NCBI GenBank assembly: GCA_947258375.1
Contig: CAMYIJ010000027.1
Location: 1-64,000, forward strand
Reading direction: 5' to 3'
DNA: 64,000 nt
From: an uncultured Acidimicrobiaceae bacterium
GTDB lineage: Bacteria; Actinomycetota; Acidimicrobiia; Spongiisociales; UBA5794
Numbering within the stretch: the first letter of the stretch is position 1; the number at the start of each line of letters is the position of its first letter. Positions 52,365-62,100 of this stretch are shown in pieces. The position numbers and the translations under genes are program-made. The notes under the pieces were generated by a model that was given only the letters and a program-made list of their open reading frames with translations, ran no database searches and was not told the DNA's origin.

Positions 52365-54545
52365 CTAGGCCGCTTCGTCGGCCTCGGCTTCGGCCAGTTC
52401 GAGCGGGACACGAATCCGGAATGTCGTGCCTTCGCCGAGCGTGCTGGCGAAATCGATTTCGCCCCCGTGCTGTTCGGCGACGATCGATCGGGCGATCGCC
52501 AGCCCCTGCCCTGAGCCTTTGCCGACATCCTTGGTGGTGAAGAAGTGCTCGAAGATCTTCTCCCTGATCTCGTCGGGGATGCCGCCGCCGGTGTCGGTCA
52601 CCGCGATCGTTGCGTACTCGTCGTCCACCGAGGTGGCAATCGTGATGCTGCCGAGTCCGCCTCCATCATCGAGAGTGTCGGCGATGGCCTGCGCTGCGTT
52701 GACGATGAGGATGAGCAGGGCCTGCCCCATCGGGCCCGAGAGCAGAGGTACCGGTGGCAGCTCTTCGGCGAAATCGGTGTCGACCTCGGCGACATACTTC
52801 CATTCGTTCTTGCAGACGGCGATGGTGTTGGCCACGAGCTTGTTGAGATCGAGCGGGGTTTTGGTGTCCCCTCCTGGATGCGAGAAGTCCTTGAGGGCGC
52901 GGACGATCTCGGCAACGCGGTGGACTCCGTCAATCGCTTGCTCGATTGCCACGGGTACTTCCTCAACTAGATACTCGACGTCGGCTTCCTCGACCGCTTC
53001 TCGGTACTCGGCTCTGGTTGCATCGCTCAGTTCGGATGCGTTCTGATCGATCAGCTCGTCGATTCGTTTCTGCATTGTGAGGAGATCGGCGAAGGCGTCC
53101 TGGAGGAACCTCGTGTTGTCGGCGACGTACTGAATCGGCGTGTTGATCTCGTGGGCAATGCCGGCGGCCAAGCCTCCGATTGCCTCCAGCTTCTGGGCTT
53201 GCAGCAATTGCGTCTGGGCCTGGCCAAGGTCCTGGAGGGCATGCTCGAGGCGGGCGGAATAGTCCCGCAGTTCGGTCTCGGCGCGTTTGCGCTCGGTGAT
53301 ATCACGCGAGACGTGGACGACCCGGGTTATCTTGCCGTTGTCGTCGTGTATGGGCGATACCGACACTTCGGCATGGCGCGCCTCGCCGCTGGCGTCGTAG
53401 TGGACGTGCTCGACCGATGCGAAGGCGACGCCGGATTCGAGGTCGACAAGCGGGCAGATGTCGTCCGGCGGGCAGCACTGTTCCGTTCGGCCGTGGGTCA
53501 CGGCATAGCACGTGAGGCCCAGCAGCTCTTCGGCGCTGGAAGCATTGGCCGCCTCGAGGAACACTTTGTTGGCTCCGACAATTGTGAGATCCTCGATATT
53601 GATGATCGCGATCGACTCGCTCATGCTGTTGAGCACCGTCTCGGCGAAATCCTTCGAGCGCCGCAGTTCATCCTCAGCGTGGTGCCGTTCGGCGATTTCT
53701 CCGGTCAGGGCCTCGTTGGCTGCAGACAGCTCGGCCGTACGGTCCGCGACGCGGTGCTCGAGGCTGTCAACCAGCTCGCGGAGCTGTCCGGTCATGCTGT
53801 TGAACGCGCCGGCAAGAAGACCGATCTCGTCGCGGCGGTGTATGGGAACCTCTCTCTCGATGTCGCCGCTCGCTATGGCCAGGGCAGTGTCCGTGACCGA
53901 CCCGATCGATTGGACGGTCGATCGTACGTATAGCGAGGTCACCATCAGGATTGCCAGGATTATCGCCACCAGGAGGAAGAGCTGCAGTGAGATCGAGTCG
54001 AGGATGTCCGCCTGCTCAACAACCTGGCCCTCGACGCGACCCAGAGAATCGGCGTTGAAGTCGTTGTAGAGACCACGGACCAGCTCGACGTGCCAGGCGA
54101 TCTCACCAATCACTTGTTTGCGGCGCGGGGAGGCGAGGCGTCCTGACTCCATCAGCACTTTGATGTCGGCGCTGAGCAAGGTTGTCTCATCGATCAGCAC
54201 GTCGACATCCGCCGCGAATCCCGAACCGTCTGCAACCTGGGCTCTGAGGCTCGCCAAGGTGTCGCCGATTGCGCCAAGATTCTCTTCGGCACTCTGGGCG
54301 GCGTCCTCGTCTCCAAGCACGACGAAGTCCTCGAGATTGGAGTCGAGTTCCGCCAGGCCAACTGCCAGGTCCTGAGCCAGGCTATGAGCCGCCGCAGTAT
54401 CGACCAGGGAGTCAGAGATATGGCTCACGTTCGAGAGCTGGAAGTAGCCCGTGATGCCGAGGCCGGTTACGAGGATCAAGAGGAGGGCGAATACGGCGTA
54501 CAGCTTCCCCCGGAAGGATCGCAGCAACGAGAGCTTTGCCGGCAT
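52365..54545 (-). CDS. Membrane sensor histidine kinase with Cys-rich PAS domain
   Basis: The 726-residue protein starts MPAKLSLLRSFRGKLYAVFA at ATG 54545; longer in-frame upstream sequence looks non-coding. TM1 is at about 15-35, an extracellular helical sensor about 36-190, TM2 about 196-216, and HAMP about 217-270. A coiled coil follows (HRVADRTAELSAANEALTGE), then a PAS domain (about 315-435) holding CYAVTHGRTEQCCPPDDICP, a four-Cys cluster. The HisKA His465 is in AAGIAHEINTPIQ, and HATPase_c has DTGGGIPDEI and GSGQGLAIA. It is convergent with the bS22 gene and divergent from two response-regulator genes, giving a likely two-component system. Confidence 0.93.
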   Translation of the reverse strand: MPAKLSLLRSFRGKLYAVFALLLILVTGLGITGYFQLSNVSHISDSLVDTAAAHSLAQDLAVGLAELDSNLEDFVVLGDEDAAQSAEENLGAIGDTLASLRAQVADGSGFAADVDVLIDETTLLSADIKVLMESGRLASPRRKQVIGEIAWHVELVRGLYNDFNADSLGRVEGQVVEQADILDSISLQLFLLVAIILAILMVTSLYVRSTVQSIGSVTDTALAIASGDIEREVPIHRRDEIGLLAGAFNSMTGQLRELVDSLEHRVADRTAELSAANEALTGEIAERHHAEDELRRSKDFAETVLNSMSESIAIINIEDLTIVGANKVFLEAANASSAEELLGLTCYAVTHGRTEQCCPPDDICPLVDLESGVAFASVEHVHYDASGEARHAEVSVSPIHDDNGKITRVVHVSRDITERKRAETELRDYSARLEHALQDLGQAQTQLLQAQKLEAIGGLAAGIAHEINTPIQYVADNTRFLQDAFADLLTMQKRIDELIDQNASELSDATRAEYREAVEEADVEYLVEEVPVAIEQAIDGVHRVAEIVRALKDFSHPGGDTKTPLDLNKLVANTIAVCKNEWKYVAEVDTDFAEELPPVPLLSGPMGQALLILIVNAAQAIADTLDDGGGLGSITIATSVDDEYATIAVTDTGGGIPDEIREKIFEHFFTTKDVGKGSGQGLAIARSIVAEQHGGEIDFASTLGEGTTFRIRVPLELAEAEADEAA

Positions 54546-54805
54546 GAACAGTCTTTCGGTCGTTGTGTCGAGCTGCGCGGCCGACTCTCTGGGCTCACAA
54601 CTCTCAACACCTCTGACGGCAGCTCGCCGGTTCTCATAAGTGCCCAGCGTCGCTGTGCTGCGAAACCTCGTTGCGTGCGATAACACTGCGCGCTTTAGAC
54701 GCGGGATCTTTCGCCGACGGTGGGCTAAGCCGGAGCGAAGGTGTAGCCGACAATGACATACCCAACAGCGAGCCAGATCATCGATGCCCAGCAGAGGTTG
54801 ATCCC

Positions 54806-55999
54806 GTGAGTGATCCATACGCCATCCTTTTCGTGGACGACGAGGACCGGGTGCTGGCCGGTCTGCGCCGACTGCTACGTCCGATGCGCCACGAATGGGA
54901 CATGCACTTCTCCCTCTCGGGCTCTGAAGCTCTGGAGTATCTCGCGGCCAATCCTGTTGATGTCGTGGTCTCCGACGTGCGAATGCCGGGGATGGACGGC
55001 ATCCAGCTCCTCGACGAGGTTCGCAGCCGGTATCCCGACCTGATCAGGATCATCCTATCGGGCCACTCCGATCAGGTAGCCACTCTCCGGGCGACCGGCG
55101 TGGCTCACCAGTACCTCGCCAAACCATGCGATCCCACGGTCCTGCAGTCGGCGATCGACAGGAGTGCCGCGTTACGGCGCGACCTCGGCGATGAGGCAGT
55201 AGCCGCCGCGATCGGCGGAACCAAGTCGCTGCCGCCCGCTCCGAAGGTCTACGACCAGCTGACGGCTGAGCTCGCCAAGGAGGAACCGTCGCTGAACGTG
55301 GTCGCAGATATCGTCGCAACGGACCCGGCACTCGCGGCCAAGGTGCTCCAGCTGGTCAACTCAGCCTTCTTTGCTCTGCGCCGCGAAGTGACCAGCGTGC
55401 CCCAGGCGGTGGCTCTGCTCGGAATGAAGACCGTTGTCGGTCTCACTCTCACCGTCGGTCTCTTCGACACCCCGCAACCATCCCCCGAGATCGCGACCAT
55501 CCTCGCAGAGATCAGGGAACGCAGCATGGATGCCGCCAACGTTGCCAAGGGCATCGCCCTGGCTGAGGGAGGGAGTCCGGCCGATGCCGATGCCGCCTTC
55601 CTCGCCGGCATACTGCACGACTGCGGCAAGCTCGTCATGAGCGTCAACTGGCCGGACGACTTCGTCCGCGTCGAGACGGCGGGGTCGACCGTCGAGGCAG
55701 AGCAAGCCTGCTACGGCCTCGATCATGCCCGCGCCGGCGGCTACCTCCTGGGAGTGTGGGGCCTGCCTGACGAGATCGTCGAAGCGGTCGCCTACCACCA
55801 CACACCCGGCCGTGCCCACGATAAGCAATTCGGCGTCATGGCCTCGCTGCACGTCGCTCTGGCGATGATGGATAGGGTCAAGGGCGGCGACGCCTTCCGC
55901 CTCGATGAAGCTTTCATCGACCAGCTCGGAAAGTCGGATCGGATCCCCGCTTGGGTCGAGGTAGTCGAGACCCACGAGTACAAAAAGGCGAATCGATGA
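54806..55999 (+). CDS. Response regulator with HDOD output domain
   Basis: The 397-residue protein starts at GTG 54806 (VSDPYAILFVDDEDRVLAG). The receiver (residues ~5-125) has the acidic pocket DDE, phospho-acceptor Asp57 in VVSDVRMPGMDG and the Lys in YLAKPCD. The HDOD domain (about 145-345) follows (LPPAPKVYDQLTAEL, IVATDPALAAKVLQLVNSAF, VPQAVALLGMKTVVGLTLTV), with HDCGKLVMS and YHHTPGRA in it. HDOD proteins are non-catalytic HD relatives linked to signalling. Divergent with the histidine kinase; its stop overlaps the next gene start (ATGA). Confidence 0.92.
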   Translation: MSDPYAILFVDDEDRVLAGLRRLLRPMRHEWDMHFSLSGSEALEYLAANPVDVVVSDVRMPGMDGIQLLDEVRSRYPDLIRIILSGHSDQVATLRATGVAHQYLAKPCDPTVLQSAIDRSAALRRDLGDEAVAAAIGGTKSLPPAPKVYDQLTAELAKEEPSLNVVADIVATDPALAAKVLQLVNSAFFALRREVTSVPQAVALLGMKTVVGLTLTVGLFDTPQPSPEIATILAEIRERSMDAANVAKGIALAEGGSPADADAAFLAGILHDCGKLVMSVNWPDDFVRVETAGSTVEAEQACYGLDHARAGGYLLGVWGLPDEIVEAVAYHHTPGRAHDKQFGVMASLHVALAMMDRVKGGDAFRLDEAFIDQLGKSDRIPAWVEVVETHEYKKANR

Positions 56000-57156
56000 C
56001 CACGCCCCGGGTGTTGCTCGTGGATGATGATCCCAACATCCTCGCCGGGCATCGGCGCGGGCTGCGCAAACACTTCGATGTTGTCACCCACGAGAAGCCG
56101 GCTGAAGCCCTCAAGGAGATCGAGGACGGTGAAGAATACGCGGTCGTCGTCTCCGACTACCGAATGCCGGACATGGACGGGGTCACGTTCCTGACCGGTG
56201 TGCGCGACCTGGCTCCGGACACAGTGCGCATAATGTTGACCGGCCAGGCGGGCCTGGAAGCCACGATCGACGCCATCAACGAGTCCGACGTCTTCCGCTT
56301 CCTGACCAAACCGTGCCCGCCGGAGACACTGATCGCCACGATCCAGTCGGCGGCCGAGCACTATCGACTGCTTCATGCCGAGAAGGAACTTCTCGATGGA
56401 ACACTGCAGCAGATCGTCCGCGTTCTCATCGAGCTGATCGGCCTGGTCGATCCTGCCCTGCAAAAGGCGAGCTCGGAGCTCCAGGCGCTCGTCGCCGGGA
56501 TGTGTCGGGCGCTCGGCCTGGAGGATTCATGGGAGTACGAGTTGGCCGCGCAGGTGTCGAACCTCGGGACGATCGCTCTCCCCGCCTCGATCGTCGAGCG
56601 CCACCGATCGGGCCAGGCGCTGAGTGCGACAGACAAGCAGCTTTTCGACTCGCATCCGCAATCGGCCTACAACCTCCTCGTCCAGATCCCGCGACTCGGC
56701 CGAGTCGCCCGTATGGTCCTCGCTCAGAACCGTCCTCCCGGGTCGCGACCGATGAGTCTGGACATCCCGGACGAGGACGATGTGGTCGCTATCGGCGCCC
56801 ACCTCTTATCGATAGCCGCCGGCTTTCAGAGCCTGCTCGCCCAACAGCGCACACCAGGCGACGCCATCGACCACCTACGCCGGCTTCCGGGTCCACCATT
56901 CCGATTCCAGGCGCTCGATTGCCTCGCCGAAAGCAATGCCCATCGCGAGGACCTGGTTCAGGCGTCGCTGAAGGTCGACGAGCTCGAACCGGGAATGATT
57001 CTGCGTGATGCCGTGACCTCCACTGCGGGGCTGCTGCTGCTGGCGGAAGGCCACCAGGTGACCATGGCCAACATCGAGAAGATACGCAGCTACGCGGAAA
57101 GCGCCGGAGTGGTCGAGCCGATCCGAGCGCTGATCCCAAGGGAATCGGCGGCGTAG
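55996..57156 (+). CDS. Response regulator with degenerate HD-GYP-like domain
   Basis: The 386-residue protein has a receiver at about 5-125 (VLLVDDDPNILAG, Asp54 in VVVSDYRMPDMDG, Lys in FLTKPCPPE) and a C-terminal region (about 150-350) laid out like HD-GYP proteins. However, the metal-binding HD is replaced (AAQVSNLGTIALPASI where HDIGKIGIP would be expected) and GYP is absent. So c-di-GMP phosphodiesterase activity is unlikely, and a scaffold role is inferred. It is the second gene of a coupled pair with the HDOD regulator, and the kinase is divergent. Confidence 0.88.
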   Translation: MTTPRVLLVDDDPNILAGHRRGLRKHFDVVTHEKPAEALKEIEDGEEYAVVVSDYRMPDMDGVTFLTGVRDLAPDTVRIMLTGQAGLEATIDAINESDVFRFLTKPCPPETLIATIQSAAEHYRLLHAEKELLDGTLQQIVRVLIELIGLVDPALQKASSELQALVAGMCRALGLEDSWEYELAAQVSNLGTIALPASIVERHRSGQALSATDKQLFDSHPQSAYNLLVQIPRLGRVARMVLAQNRPPGSRPMSLDIPDEDDVVAIGAHLLSIAAGFQSLLAQQRTPGDAIDHLRRLPGPPFRFQALDCLAESNAHREDLVQASLKVDELEPGMILRDAVTSTAGLLLLAEGHQVTMANIEKIRSYAESAGVVEPIRALIPRESAA

Positions 57157-57216
57157 CCGCACGGCCGCGAGCGGGTTAGTCGGCGGAGTCGGCCCGGTCT
57201 GCGGACCCTCCGACAT

Positions 57217-57246
57217 GGAGGGGGACGAAACCTCTCGTCCCCCTCC
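57217..57246. terminator. 12-bp hairpin after the response regulators
   Basis: GGAGGGGGACGA-AACCTC-TCGTCCCCCTCC is a perfect 12-bp stem, 60 bp after the HD-like regulator stop. There is no U-tract. Confidence 0.55.
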
Positions 57247-57453
57247 CTCCGTTCCCCCGTCGGTAGCGCGCCGGGTCGCGGGATGCTCTAGATCTGTGGC
57301 GGCCTGCTACATCGTATTGATGAGTTGCCCGCTCCCTTCAGATGAGGCATATGCATCAGATACGTAGGTCAAATGTATCGGATACAGCCGAAAAAGGGGG
57401 AAATTTCTTTCGCGCGAGTCTCCGGCGTGCGCCGGAGACGCCACTCTGAGTTA
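57247..57453. other. Convergent intergenic region with a palindrome and a hairpin
   Basis: This ~300-bp gap (57157-57453) lies between convergent genes. It contains TGTATC-G-GATACA (57374-57386), a 13-bp operator-like palindrome, and a 10-bp hairpin GTCTCCGGCG/CGCCGGAGAC (57418-57439) just before the leftward gene stop. No open frame looks coding. Confidence 0.5.
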
Positions 57454-57834
57454 CTAGAGGCCGGTCGCCACCGCGAAGATCGCCAGGGAGACGAGAAGGA
57501 TCAACCCTTGAATCGCGCCGCGTTGGGCGGCGGCCATTCGACCGGCGGTCAGCTGGTGGAAGCCCGCCAGCGCCACCGCCACTATCACGAGGCCCACCTT
57601 GAGGCCGACATCGCCCCACATCCGCCCTGTGGCGCCCACCAGCCAGATACCGCACACGACGGCGACGCCCATTGCGCCCCACGACACCTTGCCGAACCGG
57701 CGGGCCATGGCCCGGAGTTGGGGCCGCTCGACACCTGCCTTGCGCAGAGCCGGTACCAGCGCGCCGACGGTAATCGTGCCTCCGAGCCACACCGCGGCTC
57801 CCAGCAGGTGGAAGAACGCCAGCGTTCGGTTCAT
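57454..57834 (-). CDS. CopD-like small membrane protein
   Basis: The 126-residue protein has four hydrophobic helices. The first contains LAFFHLLGAAVWLGGTITVG, with the early His and the GG-type turn shared with CopD/DUF2269-like copper-resistance membrane domains; a second His is in LAGFHQLTAG. A metal role is possible but unproven, and no copper genes are adjacent. Its ATG overlaps the stop of the PAC2 gene by 4 bp, so the two are coupled. Confidence 0.75.
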   Translation of the reverse strand: MNRTLAFFHLLGAAVWLGGTITVGALVPALRKAGVERPQLRAMARRFGKVSWGAMGVAVVCGIWLVGATGRMWGDVGLKVGLVIVAVALAGFHQLTAGRMAAAQRGAIQGLILLVSLAIFAVATGL

Positions 57835-58685
57835 CGGTCGGGTTGGTCCCGAAGGAAGTCTTCGATTTCACCGAGAAGCTCGGCGCTGGCGCCGGGGTTC
57901 AGGACCGTTGTGTCGTCGGCGACATCCAACTCGGTGACATAGTCCCGCAACTCGCCCGATGTCTCCAGCGCACTCTCCACGCGCTCGATGAACTCGTTCG
58001 CCAGGGTATCGAGCCGGTCGAGGTCGACCTTGATGTCGAGGGCGTCGCGCACGGTCCTGGTCAGGGCCAGCATTGCCTTGGGATTGGGGTTGCCCGCCAG
58101 GTAGTGCGGGGTCGCTGCCCAGAAGCTCAGCGTCGGCAGGCCAACCTCCCTGCAGGCTTCAAGGAGGACACCGACGATTCCGGTCGGGCCCTCGTAGCTC
58201 GAAGTCATGAGGCCCAGGTCCGTGACCAGATCGGGATCGGTGGCGACCCCAACGACCGGCACCCGTGCATTGTGGGAAACCCGGCCGATGAACGCCCCGA
58301 GCAGGACCGCGTTCTCCACATCGTTCTCGACGAGTACCTGGGTGACATGCCGGGAGTATGTCTTCCAACGGAACGAGGGCTCGTCGCCGATGACGAGAAT
58401 CAGATCGCGGTCGCCGTCCGGTACCTCCGCGGCGAAGAAACGAGTCATCGGCCAGGACAGGCTCCGAGTGCCACCGTCGTCGATCTTCACGTGAGGCCGA
58501 TGGGCCTGGAAGTCGTAGAACTCCTCAGGATCGATCGCGGCAAAGGGCTCGGTGAGTTGGAACTGTTCGACGAGGTACCTCACACTTCCCGTTGCCGAGT
58601 CGGCCGCGTCGTTCCAACCCTCGAAGGCGAGAATCGCCTGGGGACGACGCAACTGTGGCTTCCTGAATCGACGAACGGCGTCCAT
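57831..58685 (-). CDS. PAC2 family protein
   Basis: The 284-residue protein matches the PAC2/proteasome-assembly-chaperone-like family: ILAFEGWNDAADSATGSVRY near the N-terminus, PEEFYDFQAHRPHV, LILVIGDEPSFRW, VLLGAFIGRVSHNARVPVVG and PTGIVGVLLEACREVGLPTL. These proteins occur in actinobacteria that have a proteasome; the biochemical role in bacteria is unknown. ATG 58685 is the first start. It is the upstream gene of a two-gene leftward unit with the CopD-like gene. Confidence 0.92.
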   Translation of the reverse strand: MDAVRRFRKPQLRRPQAILAFEGWNDAADSATGSVRYLVEQFQLTEPFAAIDPEEFYDFQAHRPHVKIDDGGTRSLSWPMTRFFAAEVPDGDRDLILVIGDEPSFRWKTYSRHVTQVLVENDVENAVLLGAFIGRVSHNARVPVVGVATDPDLVTDLGLMTSSYEGPTGIVGVLLEACREVGLPTLSFWAATPHYLAGNPNPKAMLALTRTVRDALDIKVDLDRLDTLANEFIERVESALETSGELRDYVTELDVADDTTVLNPGASAELLGEIEDFLRDQPDR

Positions 58686-58837
58686 ACCCCAAGGCTAGGC
58701 GTCGTGCCCGCGATATGTCTTTCCCCGTTTTACGCCGGCCTCTGCGAAGTGTCGCCTTGGTGACAATTACCTCCAAAGAGCACCTGGCAATCGGTTGTGA
58801 GCCGTGAAGAGGACGTCTATCTCAGAAGGAAAAGGAG

Positions 58838-58903
58838 ATGACCACAAGACTCGCAACACTCCACTACCAGTCCGGCAGGATCCGTCGGCTTGCCGGCGTG
58901 TGA
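58838..58903 (+). CDS. Possible 21-residue small ORF
   Basis: MTTRLATLHYQSGRIRRLAG (plus one residue) is encoded with an AAGGA 7 bp upstream of ATG 58838. It is followed 20 bp later by a perfect hairpin. It is short and without known family, so a chance frame is possible. Confidence 0.3.
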   Translation: MTTRLATLHYQSGRIRRLAGV

Positions 58904-58922
58904 TTGACCCGACCTCGCTAGT

Positions 58923-58957
58923 GAGGACGCCCGCCCCATGCCGGGACGGGCGTCCTC
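58923..58957 (+). terminator. 11-bp hairpin in the PAC2-RTX intergenic region
   Basis: GAGGACGCCCG and CGGGCGTCCTC form an 11-bp stem with a 13-nt loop, flanked by CTAG on both sides. There is no U-tract. The rest of 58686-59195 contains no coding signal; TTGTCCACA (minus strand, 59050-59058), a match to the actinobacterial DnaA-box consensus, is noted near a second partial match. Confidence 0.5.
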
Positions 58958-59195
58958 TAGTTGGGAGGGGCGCTTCAAGACTTGTCCAGCGCTCTTTGGC
59001 GCAACCACCGAAAGCAGCCGCGACCGCACTGGGTGGCAAATCCACAAGCTGTGGACAAGTCGCTGATAACTTCGCGATCGACCACTTCCTGACAATTTGT
59101 GTCTGGGAATAGGTAAAGCTCGCCAGCAGGCGGGTCGAGAAGTGAGGTTCGGGTGCCCTCCGTACGTGTAGGGCCAAGCTTTGAGGAGATAGAAG

Positions 59196-62100
59196 GTGCG
59201 TAAGTCGCTTTCCGCGGTCGTGCTCGTCCTGGGTCTGATGCTCGCAATGGCTGGGGTTGCCCAAGCCGCGGGACCGGTCTCTCACTCGGCAGCGTTCGCG
59301 CGCGCCCTCGTCGTCATGTGCGACGGGCAGGTCGCGACCCACATTGGGACTCCCGGCGACGACGTGATCGTCGGCACGGAATTCGCCGACGTCATCGTCT
59401 CAGGCGGTGGCAACGACACGATTCAGGGTCTTGGCGGCAGCGACATCATCTGTGGTGGCCCCGGAGTGGACAATATCAACGGCGGTGACGGCGACGAACG
59501 CATCTGGGGCGGGACCGGCGGCGACACCATCTTCGGCGGCCCCGGCAACGACCGGATCTGGGGCCAGGACGGCGATGACTTCATCGACGCCGGCGCCGGC
59601 GCCGACCGGGCGTGGGGTCAGGACGGCAGCGACAACATCCTTGGACAGACCGGAGTGGACCGCCTGTTCGGTGGCCGCGGCCCCGACCTCATCGACGGTG
59701 GCTCCTCGGGAGACATCATCAGCGCCGGTGGCGCTAGGGACACCGTTCTCGGCGGATACGGTGCCGACACGATCAAGGGCCAGGCGGGCAGCGACGAACT
59801 GCGCGGCGGCGGCGGTCGCGACACCATCATCGGCGGCTCCGGAAACGACCTGCTGGTCGGCTCCGCGGGCAACGACACGCTGAAGGGCGGGAACGGCCGC
59901 GACAGGCTGTTCGGCAACAGCGAAGATGACGTTCTCCTCGGCGGCGGCGGCAACGACCGCGTCAAGGGCGGTTCCGGTATCGACCTCCTCGACTTCTCTG
60001 CTTCAACGGCGGACATCACCGCCAACCTGATCACAGGGACGTCCAGCGGCGAAGGCAACGACACTCTTTTCACCCTCGAGAACATCACCGGCGGTTCCGG
60101 CGATGACGCCCTGACCGGCAACTCGGCCGACAATGTGCTTGTGGGCGGCGGCGGCGACGACATCCTCGACGGACGTGGCGGCGACGACACTCTCGACGGC
60201 GGAGATGGCACTGACATCGCTGCCTATCCGGGAGCTCCGGGGCCGGTCACCGGCGATCTCGGGACCGGTACGGTCACGGGTAACGGTTCCGACACCCTGA
60301 CCAGCATTGAAGGCCTCACCGGCTCTCCTTTCGCAGACAGCCTCACCGGTGACGCCAACGACAACACTCTCAACGGCATAGGCGGCGACGACGTCCTGGT
60401 CCCCGGCCTCGGCGACGACGCCATCAGCGGTGGCGCCGGCCAGGACACAGTTGATTTCTCAGGCTCTGCCGGGCCCATTGCGGTCGATCTCGCGCTCGGT
60501 ACCGCTAGTGGAGAGGGCACCGACACGATCAACACTGTCGAGCACGTGATCGGCTCCGGTTTTGATGACTCGATCGGCGGCGACAGCGGCAACAACACCC
60601 TCGACGGCGGTGCCGGCGACGACACGGTCGTCTACACGGGATCCGCAACCCCGGTGGTCATCGACCTGGCGGCCGGCACGAGCACGGGCGCCGGAACGGA
60701 CACCCTCATCGGCTTCGACAACGCCATTGGCTCGCCGTTCGCCGACACGATCACCGGTTCGGGCGATGACAACGTCATCGCCGGTGGCGGCGGCAACGAC
60801 GTGATCGACGGCGGTGACGGCGACGATGAGATCGCCGGTGGCCCCGGCGACGACACGCTCTCCGGCGAGGCCGGCAATGACGTGATCGACGGTGGAGCCG
60901 ACGACGACACCATCTCCGGTGGGGCGGGCGCCGACGTGCTCAGCGGCGGCAACAACGACGACACTCTTACCGGTGGAGCCGGTGATGATTCGATCGACGG
61001 CGAGGCCGGTACCGACACCGTGGACTACACGGACGCACCCGGCGCAGTCGACGTAAGCCTGTTCGATGGCACTGCCACCGGCGACGGCACCGACACACTG
61101 ACCTCGATTGAGAACATTACCGGATCTGCCTTTGACGACTTCCTCGAGGGCGATAGCGGCGACAACGTATTCAACGGTCTCGCCGGCAACAACGCCGTCC
61201 TCTACGACAACGCGGCCGTGGCCGTTCAAGTCGATCTTGGAGCCGGGACGGCTTCCGGCGACGGTGACGACACTCTGATAAGTATCCAGGCAGTCCGCGG
61301 TTCGGATCATGACGACACACTCGTGGGTGGCGCCGGCGACGACGTCTTCGACGGCGGCCCCGGCGACGACTCGATCACAGGTGGAGACGGCGATGACACA
61401 CTCGCCGGTTCCGCCGGTGACGACACGCTCATCGGAGGTCTGGGAGACGACATCCTCCACGGTGGAGATGGAACGGACATCGTCCGCTATTCGGCGTCTC
61501 CAGGCGCCGTGACCGTCGACCTCGACGCCGGCACGGCGTCCGGCGGCGACGGCAACGACCTCCTGATCGAGGTCGAGGACATCGCCGGTTCTCCCCATGA
61601 TGACTCGCTGACCGGTGATAGTGGACCCAACTCGATCGCCGGCGGCGCCGGTGATGACACCATTTATGGCCTGGCCGGCAACGACGAACTTGCCGGCAAC
61701 ACGGGTAGTGACCGGCTATTGGGCGGCCCCGGCAACGACGATTTGATCGGCGGCACCGGCTTCGACACGGCGGACTACTCCACCTCAGCCGGCGGGGTCG
61801 ACGTCGACCTGGCGGCCGGCACGGCGATCGGCGATGGTTCCGACACCCTCTCGACAATCGAGTCGGTGAATGGTTCGGGATTTGACGACGCGCTCGCCGG
61901 TGACGCTCTAGCGAACACCCTCCTCGGTACCGGCGGCAACGACGAGATCGACGGTGCCGGCGGTAATGACACGCTCAACGGCGGCGCCGGCGATGACAAC
62001 ATCGCGGGCGGTCCCGGCGACGATTCGATCGCCGGCGGTAGCGGCAACAACACTGTCGACTATTCCAACTCGGCCGCAGGAGTCACAGTGAACCTCGGCA

